A stretch of DNA of 64,000 bases from Taenia hydatigena (lineage: Eukaryota; Platyhelminthes; Cestoda; Cyclophyllidea; Taeniidae): the NCBI GenBank assembly GCA_036345935.2, contig JADWOT020001477.1:124001-188000 (forward strand). The letters run 5' to 3'. The notes below the pieces were generated by a model, which saw nothing but the letters and a program-made list of their open reading frames with translations, was not told where the DNA came from and ran no database searches. A program made the translations under genes and the position numbers. Below, in pieces: positions 1 through 12,700 of the stretch. Position 1 is the stretch's first letter. Each line of letters starts with the position of its first letter.

Positions 1-99
1 CGCTTTGTACACTTAGTGGTAAAAGTCACGATCAAAACCACATCTAAGTGCAGATTAATGGTTTTGAATGGAGGTTGAGTGTCTCCCCTGGCTTAAATA

Positions 100-2880
100 C
101 TATCTTCGTCATTATTTGTGGACATGGACTTACGTGTTCCATCACTTTCGACCACTCACCTTACCTCCCGCGACATCGTTTTCCACCAGCCAGTTATTCG
201 CCACTGCCTCAATTTCGGTTTGTTATCTGGTTAGATTCGGCCTACTTTTCATCAACCGCCTGTGTCGTCTCCTCTCAGCCCTTCCCCAAACCACCATCTT
301 CCAACTCTTTTGTTCAAAATGTCAATGGGCCAAAAGGGAAAGCATAGCTGAGAGTAGAGAGAAGTTACCCCACAACTTTCTCAGACTCTGCTCTCTCTTG
401 TCCTCTTCTTTCTTTCCTCATTCGCATGCGTCGTTTCAGCACCGTTACAACTGGTATCCCATTGTGTTTTACTTATAAAGGCAAATTCATGAGTAGCGAC
501 TGTAAGTGTGTCGCTTGTTGGAAACGCATTCCTTCCATAAAGTTGATTCCTACATACGTGATTTAAGCAGATGGTCACAAAAGTAGGTGCATTAAGGAAT
601 ACGGGAACAAGCGGAAGAATGAGGGGAGAAAAAAAGAACGTAGTGCCACGGAACTGTGGAGACATCCAATAATGAATTTTCCTCATCCTCTTTTCCACTT
701 CATTATTGTAGACATCTCACCTTCGCCCCTCACCCAACTAGTCCTTCGTCCCTTTCGGATAACCAACCATGTTACTTCCTCTCCACCAGAAAGGAAACCA
801 TCAAGCCACTGTTCCTCCCGGTGCAAGGCAACAATTGGCTTCGACCACATCTTTGCTAGCTCCACAACAATCATTAGGGAGTGGCTCGACAATTTTTAGT
901 TCCAGTCTCGCATCTCCCTAATCGTTCCTAAACGTCCAAAAATCATTTGCCCCAAAAAGAAGTTTGAGGAGTGCAAGGGCGCGGAAGGGCAGTTTCGATA
1001 TGGCGGTGCATTTAATTCAAGATACATTAGCATTGGTGGTCATTCTTATTCTCTCACCTCCATTACATGCGATATAATGCAAGAAATTCAACGAAATTGA
1101 AGAGGCACATACCCAAATGAATTCCACTCCTGCGAAACCGCCTACAAGGGATCCTGTCTAAAGCCCACACCAGACGGCGCTAAGAGACACCACGCGGCAC
1201 GTGCTGCTAATCGGATTAGAACTGCCCCTATTAGTCATTTCGCTTCGGCACGCTGTGGTCCCTACTATTCCGTTATTTGTCAGTGCCCTCCTCCTGATTT
1301 ATTTATCCTTGCCTTTAATCTGCTTTTCATCTGCCACTTCCGTCACTCCCACAGACGTCAGAGGGCCAAACTAGATAGATATCGTGGAATTTAGAAATAA
1401 GTTGTGCTACCGACCCCTCATCCTTTCCTCTTCAGCTATGCCGTTTAAAAAAAATTTTCTCCATCGAGTCAAGTTTGCCATATTTTGCGCAGTCACATGG
1501 CTAGGTAAGTGAATATGTGGATCAATTTAGGAAAAAATGAGAAAAAGGGGAGAAAAAAGATTACTGCACCAGAGCACCTTTTCTTTGTCTTTTTTTAGCG
1601 AAACATTCATGTTTCTCTGCTCCCATGGAAGAAAAATGGACTTAAAATCACTAAATAAGCAGCAGCACCATGAGACCTTCTTAAACATTACAGCACAGTA
1701 CGCAAGAATGAGCTTGGCTGGATCTGACTAGACTCGTCTAAACTCAGAACAGACTGGCTTAGTCACCTAGACTAGATTATGACAGACTTGGATAAAATAG
1801 GAAAGAAGGTGGTTGACAAGGCTATTTGACCTATCTTCCATGCCGCATCCCTAAAGGGCTTTACACATTACCAATGAAGTCAACCCTTGCACTCTAATTT
1901 GGCCCCCCCAACAGAGTTGACGCAACTCCATGCCATGTGAACTGAGGTCTGATTTTTCTTTCCCGCAGACATTAAAGATCAAGGCACACATGTAAGAAGT
2001 AGGCCTGATGACATCTTTAAAATGGGTGGAGAATTGTTTTCCCTTCTATTGCCACACATCAGCCCATCTTTGCTGAGCGTCTCCTTCGTTTTCCATTAAG
2101 CTCAATAGGCTCCCAATTATTGTCCATCACATTTTCACTTGCGGTATGCTCTCCACGCATTTAACTCAACCGAAAAAAGGAGTGAGTACACCCTGCATTA
2201 CATTTCATTACCTTTATTTTTCAACTTTGTTGGCACGAGAAAATCCCGCTCCTCTGTCTCTCCTACGCTTCTCTCTCATTCCCCTCCTTTGAATCCAGAC
2301 AATTTTACCCTTCCTGCTACTTCTGCTCCATCAGCCGCCAACACCCTCCTCGTGAGCCCCTTTTCGCCTCCTCACTAGCCCCACCCGTGAATATGGCATA
2401 ATTGAATGATACGATGACTTATAACCCAGGCCACGCTAGTATCAATTTCATCTCCTACTCCTCCTTTTACCTCTTCGCGAGCGAAGGTGAGCCCGTTGTT
2501 CCTATTTCTCACTTACTGCTTAATCCTTTTATTCTTCTTGCATAGAATGTCTTTACCTGACGCCTCACAATAACGTGCTAGAATGTGGATCCCGCCCCAA
2601 ACCGCTTACTTGTTCCTATTATGCAACCGCGCCTGTCTGTTTACCCAAGTTTGTGTGCATGTTTCCGTTTACTTTTATTTCCATCCTTTTAGAGAGTCGC
2701 CTTAATTGGTAGGAACATGCGAGTGTGCTTATCCTCTCCTCCCAACTTATCTTTTTAGCCGACCAAATCAACAGTTCTGTTCTGAATAAAGTAGTACCCC
2801 TTTTGGTTGTTCGTCAGGTGGCTAGTTGGATGCCTATTTGACCTCAGCTCATTGCTCACCTATCAGCTTACTTCATTACC
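100..2880 (-). repeat. Dispersed repeat family 1, copy A (inverted)
   Basis: Read on the minus strand, this stretch follows the same order of blocks as copy C at 52.8-56.0 kb. Anchors seen by eye are 2,880-2,400 (like 52.85-53.4 kb), 2,140-1,780 (like 53.83-54.15 kb), 1,780-1,680 (like 54.2-54.27 kb), 860-640 (like copy B at 4.5-4.7 kb) and 485-145 (like 55.7-56.03 kb and 4.81-5.1 kb). The plus strand is pyrimidine-rich here, while B and C are purine-rich, as expected for opposite orientation. I see no long open frame, so this is a non-coding repeat or a badly decayed element. Divergence looks high and both ends are approximate. Confidence 0.6.
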
Positions 2881-3019
2881 TTTTATTACATTTTTCCTTC
2901 ACACGGTCTCTCAATTGCCTGTGCTATTTTAAACTGAAGTAGAAACGTCCAATGGAACTGGCGAAAATCTCATGTCATGTAAGGACGATTTGTTTTCTGC
3001 GGGGCGCAATATGGGTTAG

Positions 3020-5110
3020 CGTATGGAACGCATTAGGAGACAAAGGAGGCGCTCACTGACGATGCGTTTATATGGGGCATGAGAAGAGAGGCGTAGACAG
3101 GAGGAATGCTCTCCACTCATTTCAAAGATGTCATCAGACCCACATCTTATGTGTCTCCCTTGATCCCTAATATCTGCGAGAAAGGAAGAGATGATCTCAA
3201 TTTTACATGGCATGGATTTCTGTAAAGCTGACTAGGCGGAGACTAAGGCTGACTCCGCTGAAAATATATAAGGCACCTATGAGAACGAAGCATACATAAT
3301 AGATAAGAAATCGGTAACCTACCACTAAAGACTGCTATTGAGGTAACTAAGATGCACTTTTGATGTGGATTCTTAATCCTATGCTTGAAATAAATATTGT
3401 TTTGCATTGCGAAAGGGAATGATGGTCTATGGGTTTCTTTGGTTGGAGCTAGGCAACATGAACGGTCAGCTGAATGAGACAGAGAAAGGGTTAAGATAGA
3501 GGCAAAGAGATGAGGAACCGCTGGATTGAAGGGATTTAGGACATAGTTGGACAAAAGGGGATTGCGAATGGGCACTGTAGGATGATTCCGCACAGTGATG
3601 TGGTCCAGCTTTTTTTATTCCTTCCCTTTTTCCTGCCACAATGTCCCAAACTTACTCAGCTGTGCACTCACCTTGATATGTGGTTACACTTTAGGGAAAT
3701 TGCCCTGAAGGAAGAAATTTTTAATTTGTTTTAAGTGGCGCACTCGAAGAAGCCAGTCATAGTTCACTTTCCATGTATGTACACCGGATTCCAGTTGTGA
3801 TAATATTGAATTAGTGTGCGAAAATGAATTCGGGTAGGAGGGACAAGATAGCACAGGCGGGAAGTGGGTGTTGACATCAATAATGTACCCCTAATTTCTA
3901 TAAATCTCATCCACTTTGGCCCTTTCGATGTATCTAAGACAGGGGAGTGAATAATGTAGAGTGACGAGGAGATCGAGAGGGTCGCGACAGAAGTGCTAAC
4001 GAATAACTGAGTGGCAAGAAAAACAGCGCGGTGAGATGAGATTAATAACTGCTGAAGATACGACACTTAGAACAGTATGGCTGACGGTTTGTTCTGTGAT
4101 TAACAAATTCGAATCTGACACGAATAAATCAATTGTTAGCAAGTGTCTTGCAGTGGCCCTCAGTGCCATCTGGTGTGTGCTTTTACAGCATCCCATTTAG
4201 GTCATTATGCGAGAGCAGGCATAACTTGTTTTCGAAATTTTCTACCTTGGTCAGGCTTTGTGCATCCTTGTGCATTCTACGGAGCCAGAAGAGAATGAGA
4301 AGAATCACCAGTGCTAATGTGCTTTTGCTTACATACGCTGCCCTCCTGTTGATAGAGATATTCGTCTTTTGGCCCTTGATGATTTCCTTTTGCAAAAACG
4401 CCTATCAGAGATTTAGGAACAGTAAGGGCAGTATAAGATATGATTCATTAGAGACACTAGCGATCACTCCTTGCAATTGCAAAGGTGCCATGACCAATTG
4501 TTGCCTTGCACAAGGGAATACAGTGGCAGTGATTGTACCTCGCCGGTGGAGAGGAGGCATCATGATTGTTCGGCTATAACAGGCAAATGAATAGTTGGGT
4601 GCGAGGCAAATTCGAGATGTCTATGGAGGGAAAGCAAAGTAAAGAACGAGGAAAGTCCATAGTCGGATGCCTCTGCACAGTGCTGAGGCACTGCGTTACT
4701 TGTACTCACAGCCAAGAATTCCAGCTAATCATGCAAGAACCGACTTTTAGAAGGAGCAAGAGTTTTAGAGGGCAACAAAATTAAGGGCGCTATCAAAAGT
4801 CTTACCTTGTTAAGTGAAATACGCCAGGTTACCAACTGTGACAATGGTGGAGCTGCGCACGCAAATGAAGATGGGAAGGAGGTGAAGAAGATAAAGCAAG
4901 AATTAAGGAGAAGCTGGTGGCTTGACTTGTCGACAATTTTCACGATTCGCACTTCTTTTTGCTCTTTGATCTCCATGGGAATTGGTGGAGGCGGTGGGGG
5001 TGGTCAGTGAGAAAAATACTTAAGGTCAGTGGATGACGAAGCGGGACTGAGACCCTGATGAAGAATTGGATGGTGGGAACGCCTATAACGCGGAAGTCTT
5101 TATGGGTGCG
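3020..5110 (+). repeat. Dispersed repeat family 1, copy B (5'-truncated)
   Basis: The block at 3,030-3,240 matches 53.83-54.07 kb in the same orientation, and its reverse complement matches 1,967-2,140 of copy A. Further blocks at 3,590-3,850, 4,480-4,700 and 4,810-5,100 match copy C at 54.58-54.85, 55.4-55.56 and 55.69-56.03 kb. The 5' third present in A and C is missing. Copy B starts about 140 bases from the 5' edge of copy A, so the two form a head-to-head inverted pair. ORFs inside it, such as a 148-residue one at 4,133-4,579, show no family features and are probably fortuitous. Confidence 0.6.
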
Positions 5111-5707
5111 CTCATCGATGGCAGATGTCCTTCTTTAGTCATGCCAAGGCTTATTAACTAGCAATGGATTTCATGACAGATGTCCTTTGCGATTTGATTC
5201 GTTCACTTTATCGTCTTTGGGCTAGGACATACACAGAACAGTAGGAATAGCATACAACTCGCTCAAGGTGCACAATAAACAATGCTTAAAATTAAGGACC
5301 TCGACTACTTTTTGTCTGGAATTAATTTATTATTAATGGCACTTGTAATCTGGTGAGTAGAGCAATTCTGTCGCATTTCCATTTTAATAAGTTTGCTCAA
5401 TCTGGAAAGGCTAAATTCAAAGCGCGACATATAAAGTAGTTTTTGCAGAACTTGCTATTTTTTTTATCTGGACTGAGCGATGCGAAGTTATATTGCGTGT
5501 AATTATAGCGTTTTTACGTCTACGCATAATTTGGAATGTGCTTTTCATAAAAAAATCCATTTTCGGGGTCAGAACTACCGTCACCTTGCCTCTAAGTATA
5601 GGAAGAGGCGAATTTTTTAATGTATCCATTGTATATCCCTAAATGTTATGTTAAATTTAATATGAGAAACGCACTATTATCTATAACCATCAAGAGCTAA
5701 TCATCTA

Positions 5708-6660
5708 TCAAAAGCGCCATGCACAAAGATGCTGCAGTATAATCCTTAGCAGCGGCTCCACGACGTCACACTGATGGTCAAGGGAAATCCAACCTGTGGC
5801 AGAAGAAACCAAAGGGAGTCCAAAATGGTTTTCAAGTCTTACATCCTCCTTCAGTGTGTTAGTTAATAAGCAACCTGCCTGCACTAAGAAAAAACATCTT
5901 CTTTCCATTTTTACCTCTGTCTTTTAACCTCCCAGGTAACGAACTAACCGAAAGATAATTTCCTTTGTAATTCATTCATAGCAGCGGCTTCATTGAATTT
6001 GCCTGATTAGCTATTCCAAAGCCTGTTCTCTACCAGAGAGACGTTCTACCTTCTGAATACGAAGTTTTTCATCCGGTTCTCTTACCATCCTGATCATTAA
6101 GTATCTCTTAATAGCATACATTGACGAAACCCCAAAAAGGCGAATAAGAAGGGCCGGTAGTAGGTTTTGCTGAATTTGCCTATGAGTTGAAACCTTGCTG
6201 TTCCATGAGCCATGAGGAGAAATGCGTCCATGCAATTTCGCAGAAAATTGAGCGAGTCACAGCCATGGCAGACTCACTAAGAAGAGTGCACGAGCGCCTG
6301 GCTGCTTGAAAAGACGGCACCAACACTTTTGGCTACGATTTTGACAGTTATTGAACTGACTGCTAAGAGTGTCGGCCTTGAATTTACAGTGGAAATCATG
6401 CCAGTGATACCTTTCAGGTACAGATGCATCGCGATTGAATTGTCATCTTCCCTTACTACTTTAGCAATAGAATAATTAAACTGTTTTTGTTGAAAAATAA
6501 GCAAGGTGGGTATCTCATTTGCGACGCCTTAAGCAGAGGATGTTAAGGCTACTCACTTAGAAGCGGGCTACCGTAGTCCCGAGGCTGGAAGCACTTGTAG
6601 CCAATCTTAAGGTGAAGCCTTGGTGGAGACGACCAACGTCTAGTAGAGGATCCTCTGCAT
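5708..6660 (-). CDS. Multi-exon gene of unknown function (C-terminal part)
   Basis: Three minus-strand open segments join exactly in frame through GT..AG introns. Exon a is 6480-6278 (203 nt, donor gtgagt), exon b is 6197-6086 (112 nt, donor gtaagag) and exon c is 5878-5708 (171 nt, ending TGA then TAG). Phases are 0 to 2, 2 to 0, then 0, giving 161 residues to the stop. The product is rich in Leu, Ile, Val and Ser (for example LLPALLIRLFGVSS) and ends with VVEPLLRIILQHLCAWRF, which suggests helical bundles. No signal peptide or catalytic motif was recognised. A further exon probably lies at about 6660-6570: one reading runs to donor gtgagtagcc and skips a 29-nt intron to acceptor gcttaag at 6517, another uses donor gtagcc. 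No family was recognised; an ARM/HEAT-like fold is only a guess. Confidence 0.5.
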
Positions 6661-6953
6661 CTTGCAACTTCAGTGCTCATCACCCTCATACATAGGTGCA
6701 TACAAATATCTTGGCAATTCATCACTGTACACCAGTAGACTTGATTTAATTAGGTTAAGGAGATTGTTAACAAAAGCAAATCGCATTGCCACAGATACAG
6801 GCCATTTACAGACAACTAGGCTCTCCACGGACCTAGTCTTCCTTTACCATTTAGACACGTAGGCACACGGACTTTCCAGGGTTCTTATAAAGACTCTTGA
6901 ATTCCATCACCGATTCTTCTGAAAGCGCCACTTATCCTTCGACGGATGCTACT

Positions 6954-7091
6954 TCATCCAGCCGACGCAAGGTCATCCACTCGTACGTTAGCTTTGTCAG
7001 GCTCCTGGGCCAACTCCTCTTCCTCTCGCGCCTCGGTCACTTCCTCACCCTCCAGGGCGTCAGGTATTTCGAAGAGGTTCTCCTCTAATTC
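6954..7091 (-). CDS. Candidate acidic coding exon
   Basis: A 45-codon minus-strand frame ends at TGA. It is strongly acidic, with runs such as EGEEVTEAREEEELAQEP. A possible acceptor (gcatgag) precedes it, and a possible donor (gtacgagt, after residues DKAN) lies before the stop. It is upstream of, and on the same strand as, the gene at 5.7-6.66 kb, so it could be an earlier exon of that gene. No ATG is present, and acidic low-complexity frames can arise by chance. Confidence 0.25.
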   Translation of the reverse strand, partial: ELEENLFEIPDALEGEEVTEAREEEELAQEPDKANVRVDDLASAG

Positions 7092-9250
7092 TCATGCAGC
7101 CTCCTAATTTGGCACCATTGCATCAGAGACGCGATGTGAGACGAATGCAAGGAGGAGAGGAAGGCAGAGCAGACCCGAATGCAATCGCATTTTGCATCTT
7201 TGTAGTGCTAACGAAAACTGCGTACGAACGTGGTCTGTGCCGCCTCTGTCACATATTTATATTCTTATACGATTGTTTGTTTAACATTCGTATTTCACTG
7301 TTTATACGAGTAGGCGAGTCAAAAGCACGTAAGTGTTGCCTCGGGTACCGCACATTTCAGAAACCAAATCCGCCCACGACCTATGGCAAGCATGTGTCTT
7401 TGTGAATGGGGAAGTAGCACTGCTCTGTGGTGGGTCCTACAAATATAAGAGTCTGATATTCTTTTATATGCCAATAAAATCAGGGGACAAGACGCTTGAT
7501 GGCCATGGTAATATGTACAACTGTGCGGAATAGAGCAATCATATAACGATTATCCCTCTGCCTTTTCATCTCTAGTGCCTAAATCCAGAATGAAATCCAT
7601 GTAGATGGTCAAAATGAGCTTAATTAAAATATGTATTGTGCGGCCAAAGCAAACTACGCATGTACCGAAAAATTCCGACAGATAAGGAGTGTCGTCTACA
7701 GCTGCTAATGGATTTCGATTGAACTCGTCATAGAATGCTGACCGATGTTAATGCAGGTGCCATTCTCAACGAAGTTGACGAGAGGGAAATTGTGATTTCA
7801 TTTAAACGGACAGGAGGCAAAGCTGGCGATGATATTATGTGTCCAGGATGTCATGGAGAGGATTCGCGCTCTGCTTTCTCAGTTCTCTCCCATTGAGATG
7901 GCTGACTTCGAGACTTGCTTTCAGGGCGTATTCAATATTCAAGAGTTTTTACAATTTCGATTAAGCAATTTAATTCTCGTGGTATAGATCTTCGTGGCGC
8001 TATAGAGATCTGCTTATGCTTAACACGGGGTATAATTATCGCTAGCAATGCCACCTAGGTACCCTTTTATTAGTTGGCATTATCGCTTTGATGTTCCCTA
8101 TAGTGTTTTAAGAATTCCAACCATAGGTGCTGGAGGTCCTCCTACAAAGTCCCTTGCTGGGATAGATTAGTGGTGAAGTGGTAGTAATGATTTGCAGGCA
8201 TGTGAACTAAGGTGGCTTCAAATCGACAAACATTTCCAATTTTAAGGCTGTAGAATGATCCAAATTTTCACAAGAAAATATAGTCGCACATAAGTGAATG
8301 TGCAAAAAACTATCTAATTCCCATCGGCTTTTAACGACTTTTAATTTAAAAACATGCTAAATAGAATCTTTTACAGAATATTTTAATCGTTTTCTACAGA
8401 TCAAGCGGTTTTAACAGGGTATGAATTAAAATGACAATGATGAAGAATCGGCGTCGCTAGCCTACCACTATATCCCTGCGGCGTAAACTTTTTATAAAAC
8501 GCATTCCAAACGTAAACAATACAATGTCTGTTAGTTCAAGCAATTAAATTCTGCGGAGGGGACAAAATTAAACCCATTGAAACAAATAATAATGACTTCA
8601 AGCACTACTGTTTGAAGTCTTCGCGCCCTGATAAGGATCAAACTCATGATTGTCGGTCTTAGTTTATATACCATGATAAAAGTTTAAATTGCGATGATAT
8701 AATTTCATGTTGAGCCCATTTTGAATAGGTTTGATCTTCTTCTTAGTATCATACGTATGCATCCATATAAATGGCTTACTATAGAGGCCTGTTCATGAAG
8801 CCTTGAAAATAAATTGGGTCAGTAAGGCATGCAATCAAGCTGGTTTATTGCCCAATGTGGCCATTCAAAATGAAGTGAACACTTTCCTCCTGGTTGTATC
8901 AACTCCTAAATTTCATTACAATAACCCCTACAGCACTTATCCTTAACCAGCGCTAATGACGTGATTTGGTGGTAAAATTTAGTATTATAGTGGCGTTTTA
9001 CTGTAAAATCATCGTGAAAATTGACGGCGAAGAAAAGAATGTTATCTAACTGGGCGAGCCTTACTCCAAAGTGATTTATCTTACATATTACCTGAAACTC
9101 TACCATTGGCTCTGATGCTACAGTTTACCTGCATCTTTGTGTTGGTCACAACATGTCTAATCTTAAAGCTGAAGTTGACAGTTGCTCGCTGAAAAATCTA
9201 AACATCAGGTACCTATGAATCTAGGACTTTAAGCAGACTCACCTTAACGT
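7092..9250. other. Intergenic, no supported gene
   Basis: Only short frames of about 60-100 codons without family features are present. A stretch near 8,395-8,440 shares about 35 bases (core atcaagcggtttta) with 16,322-16,360, which may be a small repeat remnant. Confidence 0.4.
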
Positions 9251-9765
9251 CGATGCTTACATTGGTAGCCTTAACTCAAGCCCTGTCTAACAGCTGCGCT
9301 TTTATCAAATTAGGCTCTGCTGTGCCACGCTTGTTAAGACTTGTGACCGTGGTGGTACCAGTACGTGTTTATCTGAGGTCAGAGAGGATTGTGAGTGAGG
9401 TAGCGCAGCGAATTAAATTTTTGCGCCTCGTGGCACATTTTGCCGAGTCAAAAAATGTGATTTCAGGTCACATAAGGCAAGAGAATGGCCAACCATCGTG
9501 CCTTTGCAAAGACCCAGATGGTTGTAAGCTACTCAGGTCGCGGTCAGACACCTTTGCATCCTCGTGAGTACATCTCGCTGTTCATGCCAAGTTGGCGAAA
9601 CGCAAGATGGCACCTCTACGACAAGTTGAGCAATTATCAGTTGATGTCAAAAGTGAGAAAACTAGTTAAGTAAATTATCGCCCGATGCAGTTTTGGAGTT
9701 TCCACCGCACTTAGACACGAACCCATGTCTACCTTATGTGTTTCAACATAGATGACCTTTTGACG
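9250..9765 (+). repeat. Dispersed repeat family 2, copy 1
   Basis: This segment aligns by eye with 58.19-58.77 kb in the same orientation. Anchors are 9,370-9,470 with 58,300-58,420 (sharing the aggtcag start and a cgyrtggcacat-like block) and 9,663-9,750 with 58,631-58,720 (sharing tagttaa and the block cccatgtctaycttawgtgt). A 104-codon frame runs across it, but the other copy does not keep that frame, so coding is unlikely. The element type is unknown. Confidence 0.45.
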
Positions 9766-12700
9766 TTTCATAAAAATCTACCATTTCGAGAATTAAATTT
9801 GGCCTAAAAAGTACTCGCATGCTCTTTAAAGAGTAACCTTGTTTTGCTGTTTGCAACCAATCCAAATATTTAAGGCCGTGACTTGATGCGCAGCTAAAAT
9901 TCACGACTGAAAATGCTGTTGCCGGCATTTTAGCCATAACCGAGTACCCATTATAAAGGCACAAATTTTAGGCCAAAAATACACCTCAGAGCATAAAACT
10001 TTTAGTCCTTGATGTAGTTCTAATATTATGGATGATATGCATAATTTATTCGATGCATTCAGTGAATACAAAGGCCCCAAACAAAACAACAAAATAAGTA
10101 AACCCTAAAAGTACCAAAATAGAGGGTTCTAGTAATAATATCTCCTATAAAATAGGGCGATTTAACACCATTCATGATAAGGCATAGGTAGGCTGCACAT
10201 CACGTTTAGGTCACACAGGTGTGCGACACCCGATGTTGCAATTTTACGCGAGAGAAAAATCCAATGCACTTTGTTTAAGAAAATATTTTGTGGAACTAAT
10301 CGTATTCTGCAAGGTTGTATTGAACATGAGGGTGACTTGCTAGGGCTCTAATGATGGAACTTTAAGAAAACGATAAGGATCAATTCACAAGGTTCTTTAG
10401 GCGGGGACTGTTTTCCGAAATCATGCACACATACGAAGAGTGGTAAGGTTTAAGGAAAATATGTGGGAGCCGCTGACACATTGTACTATAATATCTTCCT
10501 GCGCTAAACCAATTGACTTACCAGGAGTTTACCATCGTCCAAATAGAAGCATGTAAAATTCCTGTTAAAAATTTGTTCTCAACTTATAAGTTGAATGTTT
10601 ATACCACATGATGCGCCGGTTTCTAGAATAAACTGGGGGTCATGAGCAATCTAAATAACAATTATTTCGCTCTCAAAAAACAACATAAACGTAGTTCAGA
10701 GAGAAAAACAAAGGTTGACGATACACATTTTAGAACCACAGGGTATACTTTTGCCTTGACATTCTATGTTTGCCAGTGAGTTATCCACTGCTTTTCCCTT
10801 GCCATTTGAATTTTGCTTTCGACCAAATAAATTTCAGTTTTAGTTCTCTATTTTCCAACATGCCTTAAATTATTTAAGCACAACAGCATCTCCACATTTC
10901 GTGAAGCATTGAGAGACAACGTCTCTAAGAAGCAAAATGTTTCTTATAGCAGATTTTGAATTATAGCTGGGGTTGCGTGACTTATCCATCACCAGCCAGG
11001 GATGGAAATCACTTGTGGCGGGAATGAAGGACACTTAACTTATCCTGCGGCGATTGGCATGAGAAATCGAGTAGTATAATCCCTGTTAATCTCAGGCCGT
11101 GCTATTTATATGGGCTTTGTGCACATCATCAATGGAGCATGTAGATGACATGTTCAATTTGAGTCCACAAGCACTGGAATATAATCCTTTATAATAAAGA
11201 ATTGGTAAAATGCTTCCCGAAACACCAGAAACGGTAGATTTATTGTAGTAGCAGTGTTTTCCTTATAAGCAAACATGACTGCTTATTACGTTGGCGATAG
11301 AGCTGGGCTATCAATCTTGAATTCCTTTTAGCATTGATAATAGTTTGACTGTCAGATATCGTTTGTTAGGGATAACCAAGCCTTTTAGCAAGAGCATTGA
11401 TAAACTCATTTTCGTGTTTGGATGGAACGGCCTGTAAAGAGCTACAGCACTTTACATTTGGTTATAAGAAAACTACTATAGAAGGAGGGAGAAACTGCAT
11501 AAAATATCATAATTTATTTGCTCTTACACTTGAGCCTTAATGCTAATTATAAGGGTGTTTCAGACTCATCGTGAGAGGGGAGTGGGGAAGGTAGGCACAC
11601 TTCACACTGCATAATGCTGATATCCATGTCACTAGTTCACCACGTCGTAGCTGGTAGGCACACATACCACTACGCGCAGCCCGCATACAACCATACCATC
11701 CTTGCTGCGCCTCCAATCTCACCAGATTTTCTTTGCCTCAATGCACCCTAGCTACAGAGTGGTGATCATCGCATCTCGACCATGCAGACTAATGAAGAGG
11801 CAAAGCAAATCAAGAAATAAAAGGAGTAGCTACATTAAATCCATGGGATCTATAACCTTATTGGCAAGTTTATGTCTCCGTCTATTTACTTAATTGACAC
11901 CTTCACAATGGTGTGTAGACGTCCCCACCACAAATTACTTGGCTTAATTCAGGGTCGGTGGCCTCTCAGCTGCTACCGTCTCTTTTGCAGAACACAAGAC
12001 TGGTAAGCTGTTAAATGAGGCTGTAATTTCTAGCCCTTCTGTTAGAAGCCACCACCGATACTAAACCCCCTTGAATGCATGCTATCCACTTCCGGCGATT
12101 AGGCTCCTAGAGACTTTCCCTTAAAAAAGGAGTGTTTTAAGATTAGGCTAAGTAGAATCAAATCAATGCATGCACGACTATGGCGATATGCGTTTCGGTC
12201 GTTAATTTGCCCGAATACTTTCCGACGTATTCGTTGATATACCTGTATATTTGTTGAAGGCGGGGAACAGTGGGTCGCATTCAGCCATAAGTAGCAATTT
12301 GGCCCAATGCTATGTCTAGTAGGCAATAGCCACTTATTTTGCAAAGAATCCTAAATTTTGCAAGTAATTGCTTTGTGCTTTTGCAAAGAACTCTTCTGCC
12401 CTTAGCTTGCAAAGTTGCATTGCATTTGCCACCTGATGTTGTGGAGATGAGTGTTTCTTAATAAGGAATCAAGGTGCCGCATTAAAGGCATAGTTAAAGG
12501 GGATGGTGGTAGTACTGTGTAAATTTATGCTTCACGCGCTCTAAACCACAAGCCTTTTTGCGTCTACTAATGTCTTAATAACAACTAAACCAATTACACT
12601 CAAAATCCGTTTAACGGCCTTGCGAAAGTCCAATTTCTGTATTTACTCACTAGAGCAGTCGCTTACATTTTTCTATTAATTTTCGTTATCGTTACCAAAA

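Noticed and set aside
4133..4579. 148-codon plus-strand ORF with hydrophobic runs
   Set aside because: It lies inside repeat copy B, copy C does not keep the frame, and no motif was seen.
4976..5005. G-rich tract as a G-quadruplex or glycine-repeat coding region
   Set aside because: Short, only one long G run, and located in repeat copy B.
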